This document shows positions 52,022 to 61,035 of a stretch of 64,000 bases of DNA, piece after piece. Position 1 is the first letter of the stretch; each line of letters opens with the position of its first letter. Location of the stretch: positions 124,001 through 188,000 of the forward strand of contig NZ_UUIS01000075.1 of NCBI RefSeq assembly GCF_900589395.1, read 5' to 3'. The DNA is from Pseudomonas viridiflava. Its GTDB lineage: Bacteria; Pseudomonadota; Gammaproteobacteria; Pseudomonadales; Pseudomonadaceae. The translations under genes and the position numbers were made by a program. The notes beneath the pieces were generated by a model. The model saw only the letters and a program-made list of their open reading frames with translations, made no database searches and was not told the origin of the DNA.

Positions 52022-53182
52022 TCACAAGGTGCATTCGGCGGCAAAGCTGTCCACTTGCGCGGTGGCGATGGTCTTGACCGGGACCTGCACCAGCTTGCCG
52101 TCGGCGCCGGCGTCTACCCGCAGCAGGTACCAGTCGATGACCGCATGCTGGTTCTTGCCGAAGGCGAAGTTGCCGCGAATGGAATCGAACTTGACGTTGC
52201 GCAGGGCCTGGCGGAACGCTTCAGGGTCCTTGATGTTGCCGTCGACGCTTTTCAGGGCCGCGCCGATCAAGCGGGCGGTGTCGTAGGTCTGCGCGGCATA
52301 GACGGTCGGCACGCGCTTGTACTTGTCGGTGAAGGCCTTGACGAAGGCCTGGTTGGCCGGGTTATCGGAGCCCGGGTTCCACAGGGTCACGATGTTGGTG
52401 CCCTTGGCGACATCGCCGGTGGCGGCGAGCATGCGTTCGTCCATCGAGAACACCGGCACCACCATCGGGATGGTCTTGCTCAGGCCCGAACTGCCGTACT
52501 GTTTGGCAAAGTTGATGCCGGCGCCGCCCGGGTGGAATTCAAAGATGGCGTCCGGGGCCAGTGACCGCACTCGTGCCAGTTCGACCGAGAAGTCCAGTTG
52601 GTTGAGCTTGGTGTAGATCTCGGTCACCTCGCCCTTGAAGGTACGCTTGAAGCCTTCGAGTGCATCGCGGCCGCCCTGGTAGTTGGGCGCCAGGATGACC
52701 ATCTTCTTGTAACCAAGATCATTGGCCGCGACCCCGGCCATCTCGTGGATGGTGTCGTTCTGGTAGGAGGCGACAAAGTAGTTGGGCTTGCACTGCTTGC
52801 CGGCCAGGTTCGAAGGACCGGTGTTGTTGCTGATATAGAAGCCGTCTTTGGTGGCGGTGTTGACTACGGCGGCCAGCACGTTGGAGAAGATCACCCCGGT
52901 GTACAGGGAAATACCGTCCAGGCTCATGCGGTCGACGATCTGCTTGGCCCGCGCCGGTTGCAGGCCGTCGTCCTCGACCACCAGATTGACCGGCACCCCG
53001 CCGAGCTTGCCGTTTTCCTGGTCGATGGCCAGTTGAAACGCGTCGCGGGAGTCTTCGCCCAGGTAGCCGGCCGGCGTCGACAGCGTGGTGATAAAGCCGA
53101 TGCGCACCGGGTCCTGGGCCCAGGCCGACAGGCTCGTTGCGCCGCTGGCTGCCAGCAAGGTTGCCACCAATAGTGTTTTCAT
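52022..53182 (-). CDS. LivK-type periplasmic substrate-binding protein (probably aromatic ligand)
   Basis: The 386-residue product has a signal peptide (MKTLLVATLLAASGATSLSA, cleaved after WA) and a type 1 periplasmic-binding fold (VRIGFITTLSTPAGYLGEDSRDAF, NNTGPSNLAG, YKKMVILAPNYQGGRDA). Similar proteins beside aromatic genes bind benzoate-type acids. It lies 128 bases after antC on the same strand. An aromatic carboxylate ligand is an inference from context; branched-chain amino acids cannot be excluded. Confidence 0.87.
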   Translation of the reverse strand: MKTLLVATLLAASGATSLSAWAQDPVRIGFITTLSTPAGYLGEDSRDAFQLAIDQENGKLGGVPVNLVVEDDGLQPARAKQIVDRMSLDGISLYTGVIFSNVLAAVVNTATKDGFYISNNTGPSNLAGKQCKPNYFVASYQNDTIHEMAGVAANDLGYKKMVILAPNYQGGRDALEGFKRTFKGEVTEIYTKLNQLDFSVELARVRSLAPDAIFEFHPGGAGINFAKQYGSSGLSKTIPMVVPVFSMDERMLAATGDVAKGTNIVTLWNPGSDNPANQAFVKAFTDKYKRVPTVYAAQTYDTARLIGAALKSVDGNIKDPEAFRQALRNVKFDSIRGNFAFGKNQHAVIDWYLLRVDAGADGKLVQVPVKTIATAQVDSFAAECTL

Positions 53183-53310
53183 AATGCCGCCTTAATGAAT
53201 CGCGCATCGCGCACGAAGTAGTTGTTAGTCGAGGGCAGTAAAAAAGGGTGAATCATGGGTAAACCGGCGCCTTGATTGTGGTTTTGGCTCTCCAGCGCCG
53301 GCGTGCAGGG

Positions 53311-54333
53311 TCAGGTGTTGCTTTCGGTGAATTTCTCGTAGTAAAGGCGCGTGCGCTCCAGCGTCTGGTCGGCCAGCCATTGCTTGATCGACTCGACCAT
53401 CGGCGGCGGGCCGCACAGGTACATGTCCAGGTCCTGATCGCGAAACTCCGCCAGGTCGAAATGCTCGGTGATGTAGCCGCGCTTGCCGTCCCAGTCCGGG
53501 CTCGGGTCGCTGATCACCGGGGTGAAGCGAAAGCCCGGGATGCGCTCGGCGTAGCTGGCAATGCGCGCCGTTTCGCACAGGTCGGCGGCGTTGCGTACGC
53601 CGTAGTACAGGTGCACCGGCTGCCCGCAGCCGCGCTCGGCGATCTCGTCGAGCATGCCGAGGAAGGCTGACAGCCCGGTGCCGCCGGCCACGAACACCAA
53701 CGGTTTATCGACGTGACGCAGGTAGAAGGCCCCCAATGGCGCCTCAAGCAGGATTTCGTCGCCGATCACCGCATGCTCGCGGATGTAGTTGCTCATCAGC
53801 CCGTCCGGCAGCAGGCGGATCAGAAACTGCAACTGGTTGCTCTCATTGGGGCGGTTGGCAAACGAATACGAGCGCATGCCTTCACTGCCCGGCACTTGCA
53901 GCCGAGCGTACTGGCCGGGCAGGAAGTCGAGCTTCTGGCCGTCGACGCCAGCGTCCAGGTGCAGGATGGCGGTGTTGGGCGAGACCTGCTCGACCGCTCG
54001 CACGATGCTCTTGAGCCGGCCAGGCCCTGCGGCATTGCACAGGCTGGAATCGAAGTCGAAATAGAACGCCGCATCCGACTGCACCCGGGTCTGGCAGGTC
54101 AACATCTTGCGTTCCAGCAGGTCCTGGGCCGACAGCGCCTCGTCGTCGACATATTCCTGGCTGTACTGACCTGACTCGCAACGGCCCTGGCAGGTGCCGC
54201 ACACGCCCTCGCGGCAGTCGAGCGGAATGTTGATGCCGTTGCGCAGCGCGGCATCGAGCAGGATTTCATGGGATTGCACCGGGAAAAACAGGGTTTTCCC
54301 ATCGGCAAAGCTGAATGCGACCTTGTGGCTCAT
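53311..54333 (-). CDS. antC: Anthranilate-type dioxygenase reductase component
   Basis: The 340-residue class IB reductase has an N-terminal plant-type [2Fe-2S] ferredoxin domain (CREGVCGTCQGRC, with a later Cys in LTCQTRV), an FAD domain with RSYSFANRPNE (RxYS) and an NAD domain with FVAGGTGLSAFLG and CGPPPMVES. It transfers electrons from NADH to the Rieske oxygenase. It is 17 bases after the small-subunit gene. BenC, XylZ and AntC share this layout; the AntA-like partner decides the name. Confidence 0.87.
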   Translation of the reverse strand: MSHKVAFSFADGKTLFFPVQSHEILLDAALRNGINIPLDCREGVCGTCQGRCESGQYSQEYVDDEALSAQDLLERKMLTCQTRVQSDAAFYFDFDSSLCNAAGPGRLKSIVRAVEQVSPNTAILHLDAGVDGQKLDFLPGQYARLQVPGSEGMRSYSFANRPNESNQLQFLIRLLPDGLMSNYIREHAVIGDEILLEAPLGAFYLRHVDKPLVFVAGGTGLSAFLGMLDEIAERGCGQPVHLYYGVRNAADLCETARIASYAERIPGFRFTPVISDPSPDWDGKRGYITEHFDLAEFRDQDLDMYLCGPPPMVESIKQWLADQTLERTRLYYEKFTESNT

Positions 54334-54350
54334 ATCCGGATGTCCGCGCG

Positions 54351-54848
54351 TCAGAGATGATAGAAATCGAGCACCGAGTTGATGGTGTCGTTGAGCAGCA
54401 CCACATGCTTGCGGCTGATTTTCCAGCTGTCGCCATCCGCCCGCAGCCGGTAGGTGGCGTGGCCGAAAAAGGCTTCGGCGGTCTGCAGGCGGTAGTACAG
54501 GGTGTGCCAGTTGACCTTGACTTCGAGGTCGCCACCGTCCAGCTCAGCGATGCGCACGTTGTTGATCAGGTGCAAGGTACGCGGCATCGGAATGGTCGAG
54601 GCCGCCTTGCCGGTGCGGATGCGGAACACCCGGTCTTCCAGGCCGCCACGGTTGGGGTAGTAGATCAGCGACATGCCTTTCTTGGGGTCGGTGGTGTAGA
54701 CGTGCTCCGAATCCCATTGCGGCAAATGAAACTCGCTGTCTTCGCTGAACATGGCCAGGTACGCATCCCAGTCCTGGCTGTCACAGGCCTGGGCATTGCG
54801 GTAGAAAAATTGCTCGATGCGGTATTGCAGTTGCGAATCCATGTTCAT
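54351..54848 (-). CDS. antB: Anthranilate-type dioxygenase small subunit
   Basis: The 165-residue product has the NTF2-like fold of ring-hydroxylating dioxygenase beta subunits (YRNAQACDSQDWDAYLAMFSED, then HVVLLNDTINSVLDFYHL). The ATG at 54848 overlaps the antA stop by 4 bases. It is the structural beta subunit of the oxygenase hexamer. Confidence 0.87.
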   Translation of the reverse strand: MNMDSQLQYRIEQFFYRNAQACDSQDWDAYLAMFSEDSEFHLPQWDSEHVYTTDPKKGMSLIYYPNRGGLEDRVFRIRTGKAASTIPMPRTLHLINNVRIAELDGGDLEVKVNWHTLYYRLQTAEAFFGHATYRLRADGDSWKISRKHVVLLNDTINSVLDFYHL

Positions 54849-56248
54849 ACCTCACGCAGTTTCAACGGTTGCTCTTGGGCGGCCTTGCGCGCCAGGCCTT
54901 CGAGCATGAAGCGCTGCCAGTTGCTGTGCTGGTTGACGTACAGCCCTTCGTGGGTGAATTCGGTGCCGGTCAGGGCCGGGGAAATGCCGATGGTTTCGCT
55001 ATTGGGCGTGGCGCCCTCGACCCACTTGCCTTCGCCGCGCGAGATATCGCTCCAGCGCTCCAGGCGGGCCTGGAAGCCACGCTGGGCTTCACGGAACTCC
55101 ACCAGGTCATCGGGGGTGCCCATGCCTGAGACGTTGAAGAAGTCTTCGAACTGGCGGATGCGGTTTTCGCGGTCGGCATCCGACTCCCCGACCACGCCCA
55201 GGCAGAAGCTGTTGATCTCGGTCTTGTTCCAGGCCAGGGGGCGAATGATGCGCAGCTGCGAGCTGATCTGGTCGAGGAAGAACATGCTCGGGTAGATGTT
55301 CAGGTTGCGCAGTCGGTGCATCATCCACTCGGCCTTGCCCTGGCCGTACTCTTGGAGCAGGCGCGGCATGATGGTGCTGTAGCCGGGGCGCACGGCCGGG
55401 TTGGGCATGTCGCTGAACAGCACGCTGTGACCGTTGTGGAACGCGAACCAGCCGTCGTCGGTTTCCTTGTCGCCGGCGCCCAGCTTGCTGTAGTCCAGGG
55501 TATCGGCGCCTGCGACGCCTTTTTCGGCGTTGACCTGCTGGCGGTGCTGCACGGTGGCCACGTAGTTGTAGTGCACGGTGCTGACGTGGTAGCCGTCCAG
55601 GCCGTTTTCGTTCTGCAGTTTCCAGTTGCCGTCGTAGGTGTAGGCCGACTTGCCGGGCAGCACTTCCAGCTGGCCGGTGGGCGACTGGGCGACCATCATG
55701 TCGAAGAACACCTTGGCGTCGCCCAGGAAGTCTTCCAGCGAGTCGGTGCCTTCAACGTCCAGGCTGACGAACACAAAGCCCTTGTAGCTTTCGATACGGG
55801 CCTTCTTCAGGCCGCGAGTGGCCTTGTCGAAGCCTTCGGAATACTCACCCGGCGCCTTGACCTTGACCAGGCGTCCGTCGCTTTTGTAGCACCAGGCATG
55901 GAAGGGGCAGGTGAAGGTCGACTGGTTGCCCTTGCCCACGCGGGTCAGGGTGGTGCCGCGGTGCTGGCAGGCGTTGACCAGCGCGTTGAGGTGGCCTTCG
56001 CCGTCGCGGGTGATGATCAACGGCTGGCGCCCGGCGCGCATCGTCATGAAGTCGTGCTTGTTGGCGATTTCACTTTCGTGGCAGGCGTAGATCCAGTTCT
56101 TTTCGAAAATAAGTTCCATTTCCAGGTCGAACAATTCGGGCTCGGTAAACATGTCGCGAGCAATACGGTAAACACCGTCGGCCGGGCGAAAGTCCAGGCA
56201 GCCTTCAATAAAGTGTTTCCATTGTTCCGGGCTTCTTGCACTGTTCAT
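54845..56248 (-). CDS. antA: Anthranilate 1,2-dioxygenase-type Rieske large subunit
   Basis: The 467-residue alpha subunit has Rieske ligands C94, H96, C114 and H117 and mononuclear iron ligands H221 and H226 with bridging D218 (ENGLDGYHVSTVHYN). The N terminus (FRPADGVYRIARDMFTEPEL, YACHESEI) and whole sequence look closer to AntA than to BenA. With AntB and AntC it would convert anthranilate to catechol plus CO2 and NH3. A different ortho-substituted benzoate remains possible. It heads the leftward unit; its promoter lies in 56249-56610, opposite the porin gene. Confidence 0.85.
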   Translation of the reverse strand: MNSARSPEQWKHFIEGCLDFRPADGVYRIARDMFTEPELFDLEMELIFEKNWIYACHESEIANKHDFMTMRAGRQPLIITRDGEGHLNALVNACQHRGTTLTRVGKGNQSTFTCPFHAWCYKSDGRLVKVKAPGEYSEGFDKATRGLKKARIESYKGFVFVSLDVEGTDSLEDFLGDAKVFFDMMVAQSPTGQLEVLPGKSAYTYDGNWKLQNENGLDGYHVSTVHYNYVATVQHRQQVNAEKGVAGADTLDYSKLGAGDKETDDGWFAFHNGHSVLFSDMPNPAVRPGYSTIMPRLLQEYGQGKAEWMMHRLRNLNIYPSMFFLDQISSQLRIIRPLAWNKTEINSFCLGVVGESDADRENRIRQFEDFFNVSGMGTPDDLVEFREAQRGFQARLERWSDISRGEGKWVEGATPNSETIGISPALTGTEFTHEGLYVNQHSNWQRFMLEGLARKAAQEQPLKLREV

Positions 56249-56610
56249 TTAAGCTCACCTCGTTGTTGCTACTGGGCGCTGTCAATAAGTTGCGTGTGAG
56301 GATCATTAGACAAGGTGCCCCTGAACCGGTCTATCCGCTTTGTAGGCAAACACAGTCCATAAAGTGCGCCGCACCGGCGCCCGCGGCGGGTCAGGGGGGG
56401 CGGTCTTCATAAAACAAGTAACTGGATATGAATACCCGAATAACGGGATAGCGAGGCCGGCGTTAATTCTGCCTAATCATGTCGGCTGCCACGGGCTGTT
56501 TCATCGTTGCCGCAGCGCCCATAAAGACTGACGCCAAGAATTTTAATAAAGCACCCACTGCCAACGATTGGGGCAGCCGTCTTGGTTGCGCCGTAACTGA
56601 GGGATACGTC
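56249..56610. promoter_or_regulatory. Divergent promoter region between antA and the porin gene
   Basis: This 362-bp region separates the divergent antA and oprD-type genes and should hold both promoters and the AraC-type activator sites. I could not identify a convincing activator repeat by eye. Confidence 0.45.
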
Positions 56611-57867
56611 ATGTTTCAAGCAAGTTGGTTGACCCGTTGTGTGCACACCGCCAGCCTGGCCGGCCTGGTTGCGCCGATGCTGGCCCACGCCGATTTCATC
56701 AACGACAGCCAGTTGTCGCTGGGGTTGCGCAACTTCTATATCGACCGCGATTTCAAGGGTGAAAACCCGGCCCGCTCACGGGTCGGCAACTGGAGCCAGG
56801 GCTTCGACCTGCGCTTTATCTCGGGCTACACCGAAGGCCCGGTGCAGTTTGGCCTGGACGCCTCGGCCCAGTACGCCTACCGGCTCGATGGCGGTGGCGG
56901 CCGCGGCCCGGACGGCATCATTCCCTACAGCCAGAGCAAGCAGGAGCAGGCCACCGACTATGGGCGTGGCGGCTTTACCGCCAAGATGCGCTACTCCAAG
57001 ACCGAGCTGAGGTTCGGTGAGCACCGGCCCACCTTGCCTGTGGCTTACCTCGACGATTCGCGGCAGTTGGTGACCACTTACCACGGCACGCTGATCGAGT
57101 CCAAGGAAGTGGACAAGCTGACCCTCACCGGCGGGCGATTCACCGAGATCAGCGGGCGCGAGTCGTCCAACAGCGAAAAAATGTACCTGTTCAACGGCCC
57201 TGACGTGCAGCGGCGCAGCGACGGCCTGAACTTCGGCGGCGCCAGCTACGCCTTCACGCCCAACCTGACCGGCACCTATTTCTACGGGCAACTTGAAGAC
57301 ATCTACCGCCAGCATTACCTGGGCGCGACCTGGCTGACTGACCTGGGCGATGGCTACAAGCTCAAGACCGACCTGCGCTATTTCAACAACAAGGAAGACG
57401 GCGATGCGTTGTACGGTCGCATCGACAACCGCTCGTATGGCGCGATGACCACCTTGCGCAAGGGCGCGCATGCCTTTGGCCTGGGCTACCAGCGCATGCT
57501 GGGCGACAGCGCCTTTCCGACCCTCAACGGTTACGCGCCGCAGCCTTACCTGGTGAACTGGTCGGCCATTGCGTTCATCAAGCCCAACGAAAAATCCTGG
57601 CAGGCCCGTTACGACTTTGACTTTGTCGCCCTGGGCGTACCGGGCATGAAGTTGATGACCCGTTACATCCGCGGCAGCGACATCGACCGGGGCGCCTTGA
57701 GCGACAACAGTGAGTCAGAGCGCAATATCTACCTGTCTTATGTGGTGCAGGACGGGCCGCTGAAGAACCTGGGCGTGGAACTGCGCAACATCAACGTCAA
57801 GTTCCGCCACGGCAATGACTTTGACGAAAACCGACTGATTACGACCTACACCTGGAAATTCTGGTAA
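56611..57867 (+). CDS. OprD-family porin of the aromatic island
   Basis: The ATG at 56611 follows GAGGGA and gives 418 residues; the frame extends upstream to 56479 without a signal peptide. The signal peptide runs to about residue 27 (VAPMLAHA, then DFINDSQL). The mature OprD-type barrel includes DSQLSLGLRNFYIDRDFK and ends in YTWKFW. It likely admits the aromatic acid used by the dioxygenase, like BenF beside ben genes. Confidence 0.88.
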   Translation: MFQASWLTRCVHTASLAGLVAPMLAHADFINDSQLSLGLRNFYIDRDFKGENPARSRVGNWSQGFDLRFISGYTEGPVQFGLDASAQYAYRLDGGGGRGPDGIIPYSQSKQEQATDYGRGGFTAKMRYSKTELRFGEHRPTLPVAYLDDSRQLVTTYHGTLIESKEVDKLTLTGGRFTEISGRESSNSEKMYLFNGPDVQRRSDGLNFGGASYAFTPNLTGTYFYGQLEDIYRQHYLGATWLTDLGDGYKLKTDLRYFNNKEDGDALYGRIDNRSYGAMTTLRKGAHAFGLGYQRMLGDSAFPTLNGYAPQPYLVNWSAIAFIKPNEKSWQARYDFDFVALGVPGMKLMTRYIRGSDIDRGALSDNSESERNIYLSYVVQDGPLKNLGVELRNINVKFRHGNDFDENRLITTYTWKFW

Positions 57868-57882
57868 GTCGACAGGTCTTGT

Positions 57883-57921
57883 AAGCGCGCTTCTAAAAAC
57901 ACAGGTTTTAGCGCGGCGCTT
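57883..57921 (+). terminator. Hairpin after the porin gene
   Basis: The CTAAAAAC/GTTTTAG stem with flanking GCGC arms (57883-57900 and 57905-57921) lies 16 bases after the stop. The rest of 57922-58221 shows only a GC-rich imperfect palindrome at about 58122-58149, in the leader of the AraC pair. Confidence 0.5.
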
Positions 57922-58221
57922 CAGGTAACACCGGCTGGGGAAGTAATACCCAGTGCGGTGCCCTCTCATGCGTGACAACTGTGCAAATAATGAACGGTTG
58001 CTCTTTTTTGCAGCGTGGTTCTGCTTTTAGTCCTGCGCGTACAGGTTTTCAGGTGGCGCAGGCTAGAGCGTTGGCGTGTAGCACGGCTGTCCACTAATTC
58101 GGTAAATGTTATCCACATATTTCGCCGGCCGCCTTACGGGCGACCGGCGGCATAAAGATTGCTCTTTCAAGACAAAGGCGTGCCGCCAGAGCGCGTCCAT
58201 GAAACAGCCGTGGGTGCCCTG

Positions 58222-59235
58222 ATGACGACAACAGCAGACGGACAGGTCCGGGACATCCGGATCGAAGGTTATGACCTCAAGGGGGCGCGGCAGTGGATGG
58301 CCGGCATTTGCGGACCCCACCTGCTCGACACCCGTTACCCCAGCCGTATCCGGTTCCAGCACAGCGGCAATGTGCTCAAGTCGATGTCCACCACCTTGGG
58401 CGTGATCGCCTATGGCACTGATGTCACCATCGGCATCGAGGACGCCGAGCACCTCAACAGCTACAGCCTCAGTCTGCCCTTGAGCGGCGCCCAGCACCTG
58501 AGCAAGCAGGGCTGCGAGGTGACCTCCGACCCCGACCACGCGATCATCATCTCGCCGCATGAAGGCCAGGCGCTGTCGATCGAAGGCGACTGCCGCAAGG
58601 TGCAGGTGGCCATTACCCGCGCCGCCATGCGCCACACCCTGGAAGACATGCTGCAGCGTTCGCTGGACACACCCTTGCGCTTCGAGCCGCTGATGGACGC
58701 CGTCAATGGCGCTTCGGCCTCGTGGTGGCGCATGGCGCGCTACTTTATCGGCGAACTGGAGCGCAGCCGCGAGCTGTACGACCAGACGTTTTTCTCTCGC
58801 GACATCGAAAGCTCGCTGATCAAGGGCCTGATCCTGGCCCAGCCCAACAACTATTCCGAAGAGCTGCGCAGCGTCGTAGGCGTCAAGCTGCCGCATTACC
58901 TGGTGCGCGCCAAGCAATACATTCACGACCACGCTCGCGAAGCGTTGCACCTGGAGGACATCGAGGCCATATCCGGGGTGTCGCGCTTCAAACTGTTCGA
59001 AGGCTTCAAGAAATACTTCGGCATGTCGCCCATGGCCTACCTGAAAAAGCACCGCCTGAGTGCCGCCCGCCAGGAGATCCTCGAAGACACCTCCTCGCGC
59101 AATATCTCGGTAATCGCCCTGGGCTGGGGCTTTACCCACCTGGGGCGCTTTTCCAGCGAGTACCGCAAGCTGTTCAACGAAACCCCGAGCATGACCCTGC
59201 AGCGCAATCTGGCGCGCCTCGGGCGGTCACAATGA
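58222..59235 (+). CDS. AraC-family regulator (AntR-like), first of a coupled pair
   Basis: The ATG at 58222 gives 337 residues; the upstream TTG at 58159 is an alternative. It has an N-terminal AraC-binding-like domain (YGTDVTIGIEDAEHLNSYSLSLPLSG) and a C-terminal HTH_18 pair (LHLEDIEAISGVSRFKLFEGFKKYFG, then LGWGFTHLGRFSSEYRKLFNETPS). It is of the XylS/BenR/AntR type that activates aromatic dioxygenase genes on binding the substrate. It probably controls antABC and the porin. The stop overlaps the next gene. Confidence 0.85.
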   Translation: MTTTADGQVRDIRIEGYDLKGARQWMAGICGPHLLDTRYPSRIRFQHSGNVLKSMSTTLGVIAYGTDVTIGIEDAEHLNSYSLSLPLSGAQHLSKQGCEVTSDPDHAIIISPHEGQALSIEGDCRKVQVAITRAAMRHTLEDMLQRSLDTPLRFEPLMDAVNGASASWWRMARYFIGELERSRELYDQTFFSRDIESSLIKGLILAQPNNYSEELRSVVGVKLPHYLVRAKQYIHDHAREALHLEDIEAISGVSRFKLFEGFKKYFGMSPMAYLKKHRLSAARQEILEDTSSRNISVIALGWGFTHLGRFSSEYRKLFNETPSMTLQRNLARLGRSQ

Positions 59236-60254
59236 TGATGGCCACCTCAATGGAGCCGCCGCTTAACGGCAGCGCAGCGCTTGACCTGTCGCGGTTGTGC
59301 CAGACCCCGGTATTCACCAGCCATTCGCGCCAGGAAAGCCACCGGCTGCTGGCCCGTGAACTGGTCGAGCACGACCTGAGCTGGCGCAGCGGCCGTGTCG
59401 ATACGGCGTTCTTTCGCGCCGAAGTCGGGCGCTGCCAGTTGTTCGTGCTGCGTTATGGCGCCGAGGTCGAGGTGCGACCCCGACCCTTTACCGATTTTGT
59501 GCTGATGCAGATGCCCCTGCGCGGCCGCGCCAGCATCGAATGCGATGGCCTGGCACTGGAACTGGAAGAAGGGCAGGTGGCGGTGTTGTCGCCCAGCCGC
59601 CAGGCACGGCTGGTCTGGCACAGCGGCTGCGAGCAGTTGCTGCTTAAGATCCCGCGCTCGCTGTTGCGCATGACCCAGCAGCGGCTGGTGGACGAGGGCG
59701 GGCTGGCGGCGGATTTCAACCTGCCGCCGGCCTACCGCCTCGACAACACCCAGGTGCGCGGCTGGCTGCGGCGGGTGGACGAGTTGCTGGCGCAGCTCGA
59801 CGACAGTGCCAGTCAGCCGCTGCATGGCCACTGGCTGCGGCACCTGGAAGAAAGCCTGCCGCTGTTTCTGCTCACCCATCCACCGCACGGCGCGCAAACG
59901 CCCTTGCAGGCGCTGGAGTCCCCGGCCCGGCGCCAGGCGTTGCGGCAATTGCAGCGTATCGAAGGCTTGATGCGCAGCCGCCTGGGCGACGCCCTGTCAC
60001 TGGGGGAGCTGGCCACACAAGCCGGCATCAGCATGCGCAGCCTCAATACCCTGTGCCAGCGGGCCTACGCGCAAACGCCCATGGAGCGCTGGCGCAACCT
60101 GCGGCTGGAGGCAGTGCGTGATTGCCTGCTGGAGCGGCGCGAGCTGAGCGTCACCGAAGTGGCCATGGCCCACGGGTTTACCCATGGCGGGCGTTTCGCC
60201 CGTTATTACAAAGCGCGCTTTGGCGAATTGCCGCATCAGACGAACGCCCGATAG
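59232..60254 (+). CDS. AraC-family regulator, second of a coupled pair
   Basis: The start at the first ATG of ATGATGATG (59232) overlaps the stop of the first regulator, giving 340 residues. It has the same architecture, with an N-terminal cupin-like domain (DFVLMQMPLRGRASIECDGLALELEEGQ) and a C-terminal HTH (LSLGELATQAGISMRSLNTLCQRAYAQTPM, then FTHGGRFARYYKARFGE), but a clearly divergent sequence. Coupled translation suggests a fixed ratio or a hetero-regulatory role. The target is unknown. Confidence 0.83.
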   Translation: MMMATSMEPPLNGSAALDLSRLCQTPVFTSHSRQESHRLLARELVEHDLSWRSGRVDTAFFRAEVGRCQLFVLRYGAEVEVRPRPFTDFVLMQMPLRGRASIECDGLALELEEGQVAVLSPSRQARLVWHSGCEQLLLKIPRSLLRMTQQRLVDEGGLAADFNLPPAYRLDNTQVRGWLRRVDELLAQLDDSASQPLHGHWLRHLEESLPLFLLTHPPHGAQTPLQALESPARRQALRQLQRIEGLMRSRLGDALSLGELATQAGISMRSLNTLCQRAYAQTPMERWRNLRLEAVRDCLLERRELSVTEVAMAHGFTHGGRFARYYKARFGELPHQTNAR

Positions 60255-60267
60255 CACCTGTCATCGG

Positions 60268-60468
60268 TCACTGGGGCGACAGTTGCCCTGGGGTATCCCG
60301 ATTATCGTGTGGGCACAGCGATGGAGGCTCTTCAACGTGCTCCCATTCCAGATACCACTCGTATGTTTCGTTGTCAGCCTTGAATTCATGTTTAACCGTC
60401 CAGCCAAGTTCCACGAGTCTTTGAGCCCGCAGAGCGGCGTGTGTCTTGGTCATTCTCGGGATTTTCAT
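60268..60468 (-). CDS. Small uncharacterised protein, 66 aa
   Basis: A short acidic/aromatic protein with no signal peptide or membrane segment, containing TWKHEFKADNETYEWYLEWEH-like composition (residues 24-44 are rich in E, W and Y). It is convergent with the AraC pair and 16 bases downstream of the zinc-ribbon-like gene, so the two may be co-transcribed. I do not recognise the family. Confidence 0.5.
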   Translation of the reverse strand: MKIPRMTKTHAALRAQRLVELGWTVKHEFKADNETYEWYLEWEHVEEPPSLCPHDNRDTPGQLSPQ

Positions 60469-60483
60469 AGGCGTCGTCGCGCG

Positions 60484-61035
60484 TCATATATGTTCGTGAA
60501 CCAGCCGGCAGCGGTGGCCGGTGATAGAGGCAATCTGCTCCACCAGGCGCTGGTCGATGGACCCGTTCCAGAAACCGAAGGCGAGGTTGCCAAAGCCCCA
60601 TTCGCACGTCAAAAACGTCCAGTCAACGATGTTGGGGCTGGCATGGCAGGCAGAGCATTGCATGCAGTCGTCAGGCTCTGCTGAATACCAGGCTTCTACT
60701 GCGTCACTCCACGGCAGGTCATCGGGGCTGTGCGTGGCCTTGCAGATCGGGCATGCAAATCCTTGTATGCCGTTATCGCCGGTATGGAATATGCGCCGCT
60801 CGATGATGGTTTGCATCCCGCACTGCGCAGAAAGATCCCCTGGCGGACAGGTATCCCAGTTCGCGGCCCTCACGCCACGACCGAGCAAGTCGTTCCCGAC
60901 CCACGAGAGTGCTTCGGGTGCTGACGATGAGACGACCTGTTGTGCCATAAGCCAGTCCCTGACCTTTTGCGCCAACGGTTTTGCCTCTTCCAGCGATGCA
61001 TCCAGCACGACGATCCAATCGACATTGGCACTCAT
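60484..61035 (-). CDS. Uncharacterised protein with paired CxxC-type clusters
   Basis: The ATG at 61035 sits 8 bases after GGAG and gives 183 residues; ATG 61041 is too close to the site. Cysteine pairs occur in FACPICKATH and CMQCSACHASP, suggesting a zinc ribbon, and further cysteines in WDTCPPG and SAQCGM. The start (VDWIVVLDASLEEAKPLAQKVRDWLMAQQ) is helical. There is no signal peptide. The family is not recognised; size and setting would fit an immunity-like cytoplasmic protein, but that is speculation. Confidence 0.6.
   Translation of the reverse strand: MSANVDWIVVLDASLEEAKPLAQKVRDWLMAQQVVSSSAPEALSWVGNDLLGRGVRAANWDTCPPGDLSAQCGMQTIIERRIFHTGDNGIQGFACPICKATHSPDDLPWSDAVEAWYSAEPDDCMQCSACHASPNIVDWTFLTCEWGFGNLAFGFWNGSIDQRLVEQIASITGHRCRLVHEHI

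Noticed and set aside
58722..59231. Upstream in-frame extension of the second AraC gene
   Set aside because: The extension lies wholly inside the first AraC gene and reads as low-complexity sequence; the ATG at 59232 is supported by the overlap with the preceding stop.
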